From assembly GCF_001634365.1 (NCBI RefSeq), contig NZ_CP014579.1, forward strand, positions 868,001-932,000: a stretch of DNA of 64,000 bases, read 5' to 3'. Below the pieces are notes generated by a model that was given only the letters and a program-made list of their open reading frames with translations, was not told the origin of the DNA and did no database searches. Numbering within the stretch: the first letter of the stretch is position 1; the number at the start of each line of letters is the position of its first letter. Positions 54,127-62,218 of this stretch are shown here, in pieces. The stretch is from Paraburkholderia phytofirmans OLGA172. GTDB lineage: Bacteria > Pseudomonadota > Gammaproteobacteria > Burkholderiales > Burkholderiaceae. Made by a program: the position numbers and the translations under genes.

Positions 54127-54414
54127 CTACGCGATCGAGATAAACAGTTGCTTGCCGCACGCGGCCGCGTATCTGCGCAACGTGTCGATAGAAGGCGAGT
54201 GCTGCCCCGAAGCAAGCGCCCGTTCGAGCCGGGTGATAGCGGGCGCTTTCGTGCCCATGCGCTCCGCGACTTGCGCCTGCGTCAAGCCGGCTTCACGCCG
54301 CGCGGCGAGCATCTGATCGAGCAGCGCGAATTCTTCACGGTTCAGCCGCTCGTATTCGGCGCGTACTTCGGGATCGGCGAGCGCCCGTTCGCGCATTGCC
54401 TTATACGTTGCCAT
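54127..54414 (-). CDS. HigA-like XRE-family antitoxin
   Basis: The 95-residue protein has an N-terminal helical part (ALADPEVRAEYERLNREE, typical of XRE antitoxins paired with RelE-like toxins). A Cro/C1 helix-turn-helix follows (AGLTQAQVAERMGTKAPAITRLE), ending in LRRYAAACGKQLFISIA. It overlaps the toxin gene by 14 bases and follows it, the inverted order typical of higBA modules. It should bind the dyad in front of the toxin gene. Confidence 0.85.
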   Translation of the reverse strand: MATYKAMRERALADPEVRAEYERLNREEFALLDQMLAARREAGLTQAQVAERMGTKAPAITRLERALASGQHSPSIDTLRRYAAACGKQLFISIA

Positions 54415-54733
54415 TTCTGATCTCCAGCAGTCTTTTGCGCGCCACGTCCAGTTCGTTACGCGGCGTTTGTTGTGACTTCTTCACGAAACTGTGAAGCATG
54501 ACGATTTTGCGTTCCACGATCGTGCAGTAGAACACTCTGGCGATACCCTCCGCGCCTTTCAGGCGCATCTCGAACAGGCCGCCACCCATTGACGCAGTGT
54601 GCGGCTCGCCGAGATTCGGGCCGTATTCCTCCATGCGATCGGCCAGCGCGATAAAGCGCGCGAGCAGCGTTTTCGGCAATGAGGCAACGTTCACTTTGAC
54701 CTTTTCGTTGTAGAAGTCGATCGTAAATGCCAT
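54401..54733 (-). CDS. HigB/Gp49-like (RelE superfamily) toxin
   Basis: The 110-residue protein has the Gp49-like toxin layout: ALADRMEEYGPNLGEPHTASMGGGLFEMRLKGAEGIARVFYC followed by the strand IVMLHSFVKKSQQTPRNELDVA. Its KKSQ/TP segment is the usual signature of HigB toxins. The frame is open to 54898, but ATG 54733 (MAFTIDFYNEK) starts the conserved part and lies just downstream of an operator-like dyad. Toxins of this family cleave ribosome-bound mRNA. Confidence 0.85.
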   Translation of the reverse strand: MAFTIDFYNEKVKVNVASLPKTLLARFIALADRMEEYGPNLGEPHTASMGGGLFEMRLKGAEGIARVFYCTIVERKIVMLHSFVKKSQQTPRNELDVARKRLLEIRNGNV

Positions 54734-54744
54734 TGGAATCCATG

Positions 54745-54764
54745 ATAACAAATATGTTATTTGT
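54745..54764. promoter_or_regulatory. nested dyads, candidate operator of the HigBA-like module
   Basis: ATAACA-N4-TGTTAT (54745-54760) and ACAAAT-N5-ATTTGT (54748-54764) overlap in an AT-rich patch 12 bp before the toxin start. This is a typical place for antitoxin autorepression. Confidence 0.6.
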
Positions 54765-55114
54765 GCGCAAGCGGGCGACCTTGCCAGTTGTTGCTGTAAA
54801 TCGGCAAAAACCGGGGGGCGTTGCCTGGCAGGAGATCGAACGACGGGAAGAGGGCGAAGGCAGGACCGCGATGAGCGGTTACGACGGCGTTGGCGCAACT
54901 AGCGGTTCGGCTGGGTTGAGTCGTGCGGGACGCGATTGCGGGCGCTCGGTGAGGTGGCTGGATAACGCATTGCCCACGTCCTTATTCGCACGTCTTGTTA
55001 TACGATGTCGCATAAATAGAATTGTCGCAGGCGGTTGTCTATAAAAGGCAATTCTCCTGACAGATAGCGAAAATGCGGGTAAATGCCGGGTTGAAATGCG
55101 CCTTCCGATCTACG

Positions 55115-55139
55115 ATAGTACGTTATCGTACAACTATCG
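55115..55139. promoter_or_regulatory. candidate GntR (FadR-type) operator before the uronate operon
   Basis: The outer arms GATAGT and ACTATC and the inner GTACG-N4-CGTAC form a nested dyad. TCGTACAACTA (55127-55137) fits the FadR-type pattern TNGTNNNACNA. It lies 86 bp before the uronate dehydrogenase gene. The rest of the 54765-55224 spacer holds no gene I can support. Confidence 0.5.
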
Positions 55140-55224
55140 GGGACGTTCCCGGTTCACTGCCGCCACGGCTCGACTCCTTGCCGTCCCCCGGCTCCCATCG
55201 CGCGCGGCGCTGTAAAGGAACCTT

Positions 55225-56037
55225 ATGAAAAAGATTGCCCTGAGTGGGGCCGGTGGCCAGCTCGGCTCGGTAGTGCGCGCGGCGTTGATCGCGCGCGGGA
55301 TCCCCGTACGTTCGGCCGCGGGCTCGAGAGCCCTGGCGCCGCTGGTGGACGGCGAGGACGTGATGCATGGCGATCTGCGCGATCCTGCCGTCGTCGATCG
55401 CCTGCTGGAGGGTGTCGACGTGCTGATTCACTTCGCCGGCACGAGCGTGGAGCGCCCGCTGCCGGAGATCATCGACAACAACCTGCGCGCGCTGGTCGAG
55501 GTATACGAAGGCGCGCGCCGGCAAGGGGTTCGGCGCGTGGTGTTCGCCAGCTCCAACCACGCGATCGGCATGTATCCGGTCACCGACCATCTCGGTCTCG
55601 ACTGCGCGCTGCGCCCGGACGGTTTCTACGGCCTGAGCAAGGTGTGGGGCGAAGCGCTCGCGCGCATGTATTGGGACAAGCACGGTATCGAGAGTATTTG
55701 CGTGCGCATCGGCAGTTGCCTCGAGCGGCCGACCGAGCAGCGGCACCTGAGCACCTGGTTCGGTCATCGCGACCTGATGCATTTCCTTGACCGCTGTGTC
55801 GAGGCAGAGGACGTCGGGTTCATCGCCGTGTGGGGCGTCTCGGCCAACACACGGAGCTGGTGGGACAACAGCGGCGCCGAGCGTTTGGGTTATCGGCCGA
55901 CGCAGGACGCCGAGGTCTATGCCGAGGAAATACTTGCGCAGCCGAACCCGCTCGACGCCTTGGGTCAGCGTTACCAGGGCGGCAGCTTCGTCGGCATCGA
56001 TTACTCACGCGACGACACCGCGAGCCAGCCGTTCTGA
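55225..56037 (+). CDS. udh: uronate dehydrogenase
   Basis: The 270-residue short-chain NAD-dependent enzyme oxidises galacturonate or glucuronate to the aldarolactone. SGAGGQLGSVV is the NAD site (an SDR variant). FASSNHAIGMYP holds the catalytic Ser, and YGLSK gives Tyr135 and Lys139. RPDGFYGLSKVWGE is highly typical of Udh. It is the first gene of a two-gene unit with a hexuronate-type carrier 29 bp later. Confidence 0.9.
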   Translation: MKKIALSGAGGQLGSVVRAALIARGIPVRSAAGSRALAPLVDGEDVMHGDLRDPAVVDRLLEGVDVLIHFAGTSVERPLPEIIDNNLRALVEVYEGARRQGVRRVVFASSNHAIGMYPVTDHLGLDCALRPDGFYGLSKVWGEALARMYWDKHGIESICVRIGSCLERPTEQRHLSTWFGHRDLMHFLDRCVEAEDVGFIAVWGVSANTRSWWDNSGAERLGYRPTQDAEVYAEEILAQPNPLDALGQRYQGGSFVGIDYSRDDTASQPF

Positions 56038-56066
56038 TTGGTTAAGGAATACGAGGAGACACAGTC

Positions 56067-57359
56067 ATGAAAATCAAGGGCATCCGCTGGTGGATGGTCA
56101 GCCTGATCGCGGCCGGGCTCATCATCAATTACCTCGCGCGCAATACGCTGTCAGTGGCGGCGCCGACGCTGATGAAGGACCTCAACATCACGACCGCGCA
56201 GTATTCGCACGTGGTGGTGGCATGGCAACTTTGCTATGCATTCATGCAGCCGGTCGCGGGCTACGTGCTCGACACCGTCGGCACCAAGATCGGCTTTGCG
56301 GCGTTCGCGATTGCCTGGTCGCTGGCCTGCGCCGCAGCGGCATGGTCGACGGGCTGGCGCAGCCTGGCGTTCTTCCGCGGCGTGCTCGGTATCGCCGAAG
56401 CGGCGGGCATCCCGGCCGGCGTCAAGGCGACGAGCGAGTGGTTCCCGGCCAAGGAGCGTTCCGTTGCGATCGGCTGGTTCAATATCGGCTCGTCCATTGG
56501 CGCGCTGTTGGCGCCGCCGCTGGTCGTTTGGGCGTTGTTGCACGGTCAATGGCAATGGGCGTTCCTGATCGTCGGCGTGGCGGGGATTGTCTGGAGCGTG
56601 CTGTGGATGCTGCTTTACAAGCACCCGCAGAAACAGACGCTGCTGAGCGACGCCGAGCGCGATTACATCCTCAGCGGACAGGAGGCGAAGCACAGCGAAG
56701 CCGGCGCGGTCAAGCGCAGCTGGATTGCCATGCTCGGCAGCCGCGACTTCTGGGCAATCGGCATTCCCCGGATTCTTTCCGAGCCGGCCTGGCAGACCTT
56801 CAACGCGTGGATCCCGCTGTACATGATGACCGAGCGGCACATGAACCTGAAGGAAGTCGCGCTGTACGCGTGGATGCCTTTTCTGGCCGCGGATATCGGC
56901 TGTGTGCTCGGCGGCTACCTCAGCCCGCTGTTTCATAAATACGCGAAGGTCTCGCTGTTCACGTCGCGCAAGATGGTCTTCGTCGTTGGCGCGCTCTGCA
57001 TGATCGGGCCAGCCTGCGTCGGGCTGGTGGCGAGTCCTTACGCGGCTGTGGCGCTGCTGTGCGTCGGCGGCTTTGCCCACCAGACCCTGTCGGGTGCGCT
57101 GTACGCAATCACCTCCGACATGTTCGGCAAGAACGAAGTCGCTACCGCCACCGGCATGGGCGGCATGGCGGGCTACCTGGGCGCGGCGGCATTTACGGCG
57201 CTGTTCGGCGTGCTGGTCACGCAGATCGGATACAGCCCGTTGTTCGTGGTGCTGGCGGTGTTCGACATCATCGCGGCTGCTGTGGTGTGCCTGCTCGCCC
57301 GAAGCAGCGACAAGCTGCCCGAGCCGCGCTGGGTGCCGGCGAGTGCTGTGATCAAGTGA
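56067..57359 (+). CDS. MFS transporter, hexuronate/aldonate (ExuT/GudP-like)
   Basis: The 430-residue carrier of the anion:cation symporter family has twelve helices. NYLARNTLSVAAPTLMKDLNIT in helix 1, EAAGIPAGVKATSEWFPAKERS after helix 4 and GMGGMAGYLGAAAF late in the protein are typical of ExuT and related sugar-acid carriers. Paired with uronate dehydrogenase, it most likely brings in galacturonate or glucuronate. AGGAG lies upstream of ATG 56067, and a strong terminator follows. Confidence 0.87.
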   Translation: MKIKGIRWWMVSLIAAGLIINYLARNTLSVAAPTLMKDLNITTAQYSHVVVAWQLCYAFMQPVAGYVLDTVGTKIGFAAFAIAWSLACAAAAWSTGWRSLAFFRGVLGIAEAAGIPAGVKATSEWFPAKERSVAIGWFNIGSSIGALLAPPLVVWALLHGQWQWAFLIVGVAGIVWSVLWMLLYKHPQKQTLLSDAERDYILSGQEAKHSEAGAVKRSWIAMLGSRDFWAIGIPRILSEPAWQTFNAWIPLYMMTERHMNLKEVALYAWMPFLAADIGCVLGGYLSPLFHKYAKVSLFTSRKMVFVVGALCMIGPACVGLVASPYAAVALLCVGGFAHQTLSGALYAITSDMFGKNEVATATGMGGMAGYLGAAAFTALFGVLVTQIGYSPLFVVLAVFDIIAAAVVCLLARSSDKLPEPRWVPASAVIK

Positions 57360-57410
57360 GCTATCGCGGGTAACGGTTAGGGCCGGCCGCGAAGCGCGCC
57401 GGGTAAATGA

Positions 57411-57446
57411 AAATGGCGGCGTCCTCGGACGCCGCCATTTTTCTTT
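57411..57446. terminator. bidirectional rho-independent terminator
   Basis: A perfect 13-bp stem, AAATGGCGGCGTC / GACGCCGCCATTT, has a CTCG loop. T-rich tails on both strands let it end the rightward carrier transcript and the leftward transcript that crosses the garR-like gene. Confidence 0.92.
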
Positions 57447-57455
57447 CCTTCCCGC

Positions 57456-57572
57456 TTAACGTTTATCGACGACCATCGTGTTGTAAGTCGTTGAACCGAT
57501 GATCACATTATTCAACGTGATTGCATTGACGTCGTGCGCATCGATCGGCGCCTGGAGCCGGACCTTGCTGGC
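57456..57572 (-). pseudogene. C-terminal remnant of an unidentified gene, in frame behind the garR-like stop
   Basis: After the TAA of the reductase gene the same frame continues for 38 residues with normal codon use (VRLQAPIDAHDVNAIT ... YNTMVVDKR) to a second TAA at 57456-57458, directly before the terminator. It is alternating-hydrophobic like a beta-helix or beta-sandwich end. It resembles the tail of another protein whose 5' part was replaced by the reductase gene. No family can be fixed from so little. Confidence 0.4.
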
Positions 57573-58466
57573 TTAGGTGGTTTGCTGGCCGATTTCGTGA
57601 TTGGCGAGTATTTCGAGTGCGCGCACCATGGCGGAGTGATCCCATGCCTTGCCGCCATGCGCCACGCAGGCGTTGAAGAGCTGCTGGCAGGTGGCGGTAT
57701 TCGGCAAGGAGACGCCGAGCGCCTGGGCCGTCGAGAGCGCGAGATTCAGATCCTTCCGGTGAAGCTCGATGCGAAAACCCGGGTCGAAGGCGCGCTTTGT
57801 CATCCGTTCACCGTGCACTTCGAGAATGCGCGAGGACGCAAAGCCGCCCATCAGCGCTTCGCGCACGCGCGCCGGATCGACGCCGGCTTTGGAGGCGAGC
57901 AGCAACGCTTCGCCGACGGCCTCGATCGTCGCGGCGACGATCACCTGATTGGCCACCTTGCACACCTGGCCCGCGCCGACGGCGCCGATCAGCGTGACGT
58001 TCTTGCCCATCATGTCAAAGAGCGGCTTGACCTGCTCGAAGGTTGCTGTTTCGCCCCCCACCATGATGGTCAGCGAACCGGCCTTGGCGCCGACCTCGCC
58101 ACCTGAAACCGGTGCATCCAGATAGTCCGCGCCGCGCTCGCGCACGCGGGCCGCGAAGTCGCGCGTGGCCATCGGCGAAATCGAGCTCATGTCGACCACG
58201 GTTTGTCCCGGGCGCAAGGCATCGGCGAGGCCGTGTTCGCCAAACAGCACGCGTTCGACGTCCGGCGTGTCCGGCACCATGACGAAGATCACGTCGGCAT
58301 GCGCGGCCACGGCGGCCGGGCTGTCACACGCGACGGCACCGGCCTGGATGAGCTCGTCGGGCACGCCGCTGCGCGTAAACGCAGCAAGGGCCACGCCGTT
58401 CTTGAGAAGGTTGGCGGCCATGGGCTTGCCCATGATGCCGAGTCCGATAAAGCCTGCTTTTTGCAT
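57573..58466 (-). CDS. garR: 2-hydroxy-3-oxopropionate (tartronate semialdehyde) reductase
   Basis: The 297-residue beta-hydroxyacid dehydrogenase has an N-terminal GFIGLGIMGKPMAANLLK dinucleotide site, DAPVSGGEVGAKAGSL for substrate binding and the catalytic Lys in GQVCKVANQ. It reduces tartronate semialdehyde, the aldolase product, to D-glycerate. GGAG precedes ATG 58466; upstream in-frame ATGs at 58487 and 58502 lack a site. It is 47 bp behind the aldolase gene, so the two steps are adjacent. Confidence 0.9.
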   Translation of the reverse strand: MQKAGFIGLGIMGKPMAANLLKNGVALAAFTRSGVPDELIQAGAVACDSPAAVAAHADVIFVMVPDTPDVERVLFGEHGLADALRPGQTVVDMSSISPMATRDFAARVRERGADYLDAPVSGGEVGAKAGSLTIMVGGETATFEQVKPLFDMMGKNVTLIGAVGAGQVCKVANQVIVAATIEAVGEALLLASKAGVDPARVREALMGGFASSRILEVHGERMTKRAFDPGFRIELHRKDLNLALSTAQALGVSLPNTATCQQLFNACVAHGGKAWDHSAMVRALEILANHEIGQQTT

Positions 58467-58513
58467 GGAATTCTCCGTAGATGTCATGGCGGCCGTCTCC
58501 ACTTCCGGTCCGC

Positions 58514-59299
58514 TTATTTCTGCATGAAGTGTTTTTGCACCGTCTGTGCGGCGGCTTTCAGCAGCCCCATATCCGCACAGACCGCGATGACGCGGCAGCC
58601 CATCGAGAGATAGCGCTCCGCATCGGCCTGCACGGGCGCGAGGATGCCACTCGGCTTGCCGGCGGCCTGTGCGCGCTCAAACACGCGCGCAATTGCCTGT
58701 TGCACGTCGGGATGATTCGGGTTGCCGATGTGGCCATAGGCGGCCGCGAGATCGGACGGTCCGACGAAAACGGCATCGACGCCGTCCACGGCGAGAATCT
58801 CGTCAATGTTGTCGACAGCCTTGCGGCTTTCGATCTGAACGATGACGCAGACGTTGTCGTTGGCGATGTCGAAATAATTGGCGACCGTCGCGTAGCGATT
58901 GCCTCGCTGGCTCACCGAGACGCCGCGAATACCCTGCGGCGGATAACGCGTCGCGGCGACAGCGCGCGCCGCGTCTTCGGCGCTATCGACAAACGGCACC
59001 AGAAAATTCGAGAAACCGCTATCCAGGAGCCGCTTGATGAACACGCTGTCGTTTGCCGGCGGGCGCACCACCGGTGCGCTCGGGCTGTCCTTGAGCGCCA
59101 TCAACTGGGGGATCAGCGTCAGAACGTCGTTCGGCGCGTGTTCCGCATCGAGCAGCATCCAGTCGAAGCCGACCACGCCGAGCAATTCCGTGACAATCGG
59201 GCTGGCGAGCGAGGCCCAGCAGCCGATCAGGGTTTCGCCGCCGCAGACGGCGCGGCGAAAGCTATTGGGTAAGGACTGGTAAGGCGTGACGGCTGTCAT
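58514..59299 (-). CDS. garL: 5-keto-4-deoxy-D-glucarate aldolase
   Basis: The 261-residue class II aldolase of the HpcH/GarL family cleaves 2-dehydro-3-deoxy- (5-keto-4-deoxy-) glucarate to pyruvate and tartronate semialdehyde. [15 protein letters not shown] contains the catalytic His; [14 protein letters not shown] and [14 protein letters not shown] give the metal ligand Glu and substrate loop. The length is that of the family. It leads the leftward garL-garR pair and faces the divergent semialdehyde dehydrogenase gene. Confidence 0.9.
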   Translation of the reverse strand: MTAVTPYQSLPNSFRRAVCGGETLIGCWASLASPIVTELLGVVGFDWMLLDAEHAPNDVLTLIPQLMALKDSPSAPVVRPPANDSVFIKRLLDSGFSNFLVPFVDSAEDAARAVAATRYPPQGIRGVSVSQRGNRYATVANYFDIANDNVCVIVQIESRKAVDNIDEILAVDGVDAVFVGPSDLAAAYGHIGNPNHPDVQQAIARVFERAQAAGKPSGILAPVQADAERYLSMGCRVIAVCADMGLLKAAAQTVQKHFMQK

Positions 59300-59358
59300 G
59301 GGGATCTCTCCTCGAACTGCAATTGACCGGGCAAGCTCTGACGGGTGCTGAACTCAGT

Positions 59359-59380
59359 GTTATAGGTCATCGTATATCTT
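59359..59380. promoter_or_regulatory. operator-like element, copy 1
   Basis: The pattern GTTATAGG-N6-TATATCTT lies 60 bp before garL. The same pattern recurs once on the other side of the divergent spacer. An AT-rich element of this size in GC-rich DNA suggests a repressor or promoter site. Confidence 0.5.
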
Positions 59381-59476
59381 GTTGGAGGGTAGCATTGGCG
59401 TGCTCGCTTGTAACTGTCACGTAAACCCGAATTCTTCGCGGAGAAAGGTTTTCGGGTTGCGCGTAGGGCGTCCTAT

Positions 59477-59498
59477 GTTATAGGATGACATATATCTT
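59477..59498. promoter_or_regulatory. operator-like element, copy 2
   Basis: This is the second GTTATAGG-N6-TATATCTT, in the same orientation, with 16 of 16 defined bases shared and only the middle six differing. It lies 25 bp before the dehydrogenase gene. Confidence 0.5.
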
Positions 59499-59522
59499 AG
59501 ACGTCCATTCAAGGAAAGCGAA

Positions 59523-61106
59523 ATGTCTATTACCGGCGCAATGCTGATTGGCCGCAATGCCGTGCGCGGCGAGGAAGAGCCCTTGCGCGCGTTCAATCCC
59601 ATTACGGGATCCGAGATCGCCGAGCCGGTGTTCGGCAGCGGCTCGGTCGCGAATGTCGAGCTTGCCTGCGAACTCGCGCGGAAAGCGTTCGACCCGTACC
59701 GGCATCTGCCGCTCGCGGTGCGCGCCGCGTTTCTGGAGCGTATCGCGGATGGCATCACGGCGCTCGGCGATGCGCTGATCCAGCGTGCGCACGAAGAGTC
59801 GGGCCTGCCGAAGGCGCGTCTCGAAGGTGAGCGCGGCCGGACGACTGGCCAGCTCAAACTGTTCGCGCAAGTCGTACGCGCCGGCCAATGGCTCGCTGCA
59901 ACGCTCGATTCGCCGTTGCCCGAGCGCAAGCCTTTGCCGCGCTCCGATCTGCGGATGCAAAAGATTCCGCTGGGGCCGGTCGCGGTGTTCGGCGCCAGCA
60001 ATTTCCCGCTCGCGTTTTCGGTGGCGGGTGGCGATACCGCTGCGGCGCTCGCGGCAGGCTGCCCGGTGGTGGTGAAGGCGCATCGCGCGCACCTCGGCAC
60101 TTCGGAGATGGTCGGCCGGGTGATTCAGCAAGTCGCGCGGGACATGGACTTGCCTGAAGGCGTGTTCTCGATGATCGTCGGCGCCGGCAATTCGGTCGGT
60201 GAAGCGCTGGTCGCGCATCCGGCGATCAAGGCGGTGGGCTTCACGGGTTCGCGCGCAGGCGGCACCTCGCTGATGCGCGTCGCGGCCGCCCGGGCCGAGC
60301 CGATTCCGGTCTACGCGGAAATGAGCAGCATCAACCCGGTGTTCCTCCTGTCGAATGCGCTGTCGCAACGCGGTGAGACCATCGCGCGTGGCTTCGTCGA
60401 TTCGCTGGTGCTCGGCGCGGGGCAGTTCTGTACCAACCCGGGGCTCGCGATCGCTGTCGACAGCGACGCACTCAAAGGCTTCGTTGCAACGGCGTCCGAG
60501 GCGCTGAGCGGCAAGCCGGCCCAGACCATGCTGACGGCGGGCATTCACGCGGCCTATGAAGAGGGCGAAGGCAAACTGGCGGCAACCAGGGGCGTCGAAA
60601 CGGTTGCGCAAGGCGTTGACGCGACGGGGCCGACACAGGCTCGCGCGGTCCTGTTCGTGACCGACGCGCCGACCTTCCTGTCCACGCCGGCGTTGGAGGA
60701 CGAGGTCTTCGGACCGGCATCGACCATTGTGCTTTGCAAGGACGAACAGGAAATGCTCGCAGTCGCCGAGCACTTTGCCGGTCAGTTGACCGCCACGGTG
60801 CAAATGGATAGCGCGGATCTGGCGGTCGCAAAGAAGCTGGTGCCGATTCTCGAGCGCAAGGCCGGCCGGATTCTTGTCAACGGATTCCCGACGGGCGTCG
60901 AGGTTTCCCACGCGATGGTCCATGGCGGCCCGTTCCCGGCCACCTCCGATAGCCGGGCGACGTCAGTGGGGACGACATCGATCGAGCGTTTCCTGCGCCC
61001 GGTGTGCTATCAGGATTTCCCGGCCGATCTGCTGCCGGAATCGCTGGCAGACGGTAATCCGCTGGCCTTGTGGCGCCGTCGCGACGGCGAGATCACGCGC
61101 AGCTAA
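59523..61106 (+). CDS. 2-oxoglutarate semialdehyde dehydrogenase (aldehyde dehydrogenase, NADP-type)
   Basis: The 527-residue aldehyde dehydrogenase is of the KGSADH class that ends the oxidative uronate/pentose routes, turning 2,5-dioxopentanoate into 2-oxoglutarate. FGASNFPLAFSVAGGDTAAALAAGCPVVVKAH binds NAD(P), FTGSRAGG is the glycine loop, and the nucleophile is Cys303 in GQFCTNPG. The product class is inferred from the C-terminal PTGVEVSHAMVHGGPFPATSD block and the neighbouring KdgD gene. Confidence 0.88.
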   Translation: MSITGAMLIGRNAVRGEEEPLRAFNPITGSEIAEPVFGSGSVANVELACELARKAFDPYRHLPLAVRAAFLERIADGITALGDALIQRAHEESGLPKARLEGERGRTTGQLKLFAQVVRAGQWLAATLDSPLPERKPLPRSDLRMQKIPLGPVAVFGASNFPLAFSVAGGDTAAALAAGCPVVVKAHRAHLGTSEMVGRVIQQVARDMDLPEGVFSMIVGAGNSVGEALVAHPAIKAVGFTGSRAGGTSLMRVAAARAEPIPVYAEMSSINPVFLLSNALSQRGETIARGFVDSLVLGAGQFCTNPGLAIAVDSDALKGFVATASEALSGKPAQTMLTAGIHAAYEEGEGKLAATRGVETVAQGVDATGPTQARAVLFVTDAPTFLSTPALEDEVFGPASTIVLCKDEQEMLAVAEHFAGQLTATVQMDSADLAVAKKLVPILERKAGRILVNGFPTGVEVSHAMVHGGPFPATSDSRATSVGTTSIERFLRPVCYQDFPADLLPESLADGNPLALWRRRDGEITRS

Positions 61107-61144
61107 GCGATGTATGAGCGGCGCCCAGGTAGGCGCCGCGTAAG

Positions 61145-61235
61145 AAAAAAATGGCCGGGATATGAACTGCACCCCAAAGGTTGGATCGGTGTCCAACTTT
61201 GCGGGGTCAGTTCAGATATCCCAGCCATTTTTTTT
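61145..61235. terminator. 91-bp hairpin with IS3/IS150-like terminal sequence, bidirectional terminator
   Basis: Two arms of about 42 bp face each other across a few bases. Each reads A-run, ATGGCYGGGATAT, GAACTG, CCCC, AAA, GTTGGA, with small gaps. T-runs flank both ends (61228-61235 on the + strand, 61145-61151 on the other). The GAACTG...CCCC...GTTGGA words recall terminal repeats of IS150-group elements (from memory). It separates convergent genes and should stop transcription both ways. Confidence 0.75.
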
Positions 61236-61276
61236 GCGCCCAGCGTGGCGAATCAGCGCTTGCCCAGCGCAATGAA

Positions 61277-62020
61277 TCAGCTATTTGCCTCAGCCGATTC
61301 ATTGGCGCGCCGCAGCCGTTCGCGGCTATTGGACAGGTGCATGCGCATCGCCGCACGCGCGCCTTCGGCGTCGTGCCGCGTAATCGCCTCGAGAATGCTT
61401 GCGTGCTCCAGGTTGACAAGCGACAGATACGCATCGGGCTCGGCACGCGCGATTCCCGCCGAGTCGAGCCGGTTGCGCGGAATCAGCGCGCTGCCCATTT
61501 GCGTGAGGATGTCGACGAAATACCGGTTGCCGGTTGCACGCGCCACGGAGATATGGAACTGCAGGTCGGCATCGACGCTATCCAGCCCGTTGTGGCGGGT
61601 GGCTTCGATCGCATCGAGCGCGGCGCGCATGCGCGCGAGGTCGTCCGGCTTGGCCCGCTGAGCGGCGAGACCGGCGCATTCCGTTTCGAGGCTGATGCGC
61701 AGTTCCAGGATCGACAGCACGTCGCGCAAGGTGGTGGCGGGCACCATGTCGATGCCCAGCTTTTCGCGCTGCGGTTCCAGCACGAAGCTGCCGATGCCGT
61801 GGCGCGTCTCGATGACCTTGCCCGCCTGCAAGCGCGAAATTGCTTCGCGAATAACGGTGCGGCTCACGCTCAGCGTGACCATCAGCTGCGATTCGGTCGG
61901 TAGTTTGTCGCCGGGCTTCAAGGCGTTAGACGCAATTTGCTCGGTGACGTAGCTGACGACAAACTCGGCAAGATTGCGCGCGCGTCGTGGCGGTGCCGCG
62001 GATGCCAGTGGAGTAGCCAT
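61277..62020 (-). CDS. FadR-type GntR regulator of the aldarate genes
   Basis: The 247-residue regulator has a winged helix (KLPTESQLMVTLSVSRTVIREAISRLQAGKVIETRHGIGSFV) and a C-terminal FCD domain with metal-site residues (DLQFHISVARATGNRYF, EHASILEAI). Similar proteins control galactarate/glucarate or galactonate catabolism. A matching operator lies 57 bp upstream, so it is probably autoregulated, and another site fits the uronate operon. Confidence 0.87.
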   Translation of the reverse strand: MATPLASAAPPRRARNLAEFVVSYVTEQIASNALKPGDKLPTESQLMVTLSVSRTVIREAISRLQAGKVIETRHGIGSFVLEPQREKLGIDMVPATTLRDVLSILELRISLETECAGLAAQRAKPDDLARMRAALDAIEATRHNGLDSVDADLQFHISVARATGNRYFVDILTQMGSALIPRNRLDSAGIARAEPDAYLSLVNLEHASILEAITRHDAEGARAAMRMHLSNSRERLRRANESAEANS

Positions 62021-62076
62021 CGAAAACGCCCCTCGAATCAGATAGTTGCGGATATTTCCTGCGATCCATTATACCG

Positions 62077-62087
62077 TCGTCTGACGA
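62077..62087. promoter_or_regulatory. FadR-type GntR operator
   Basis: TCGTCTGACGA matches TNGTNNNACNA and extends to the perfect dyad GTCGTC-T-GACGAC (62076-62088), upstream of the regulator gene. Confidence 0.7.
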
Positions 62088-62218
62088 CTGATTATATAAA
62101 CGCCGGATCATTTTCGGCGTCGGCATCAGACTCGGCGTCGATGCCCGGTTTCAGGCGCGAAGCGGACAAGCCGCGTTGTTTTGCCGGCGTCCCGGGAAGT
62201 ACGATAACAGCCTGACTG

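Noticed and set aside
53922..54215. Leftward 97-codon frame upstream of the HigBA-like pair
   Set aside because: It is Arg/Leu-rich, has no ribosome site, and its 5' end overlaps the antitoxin gene in another frame.
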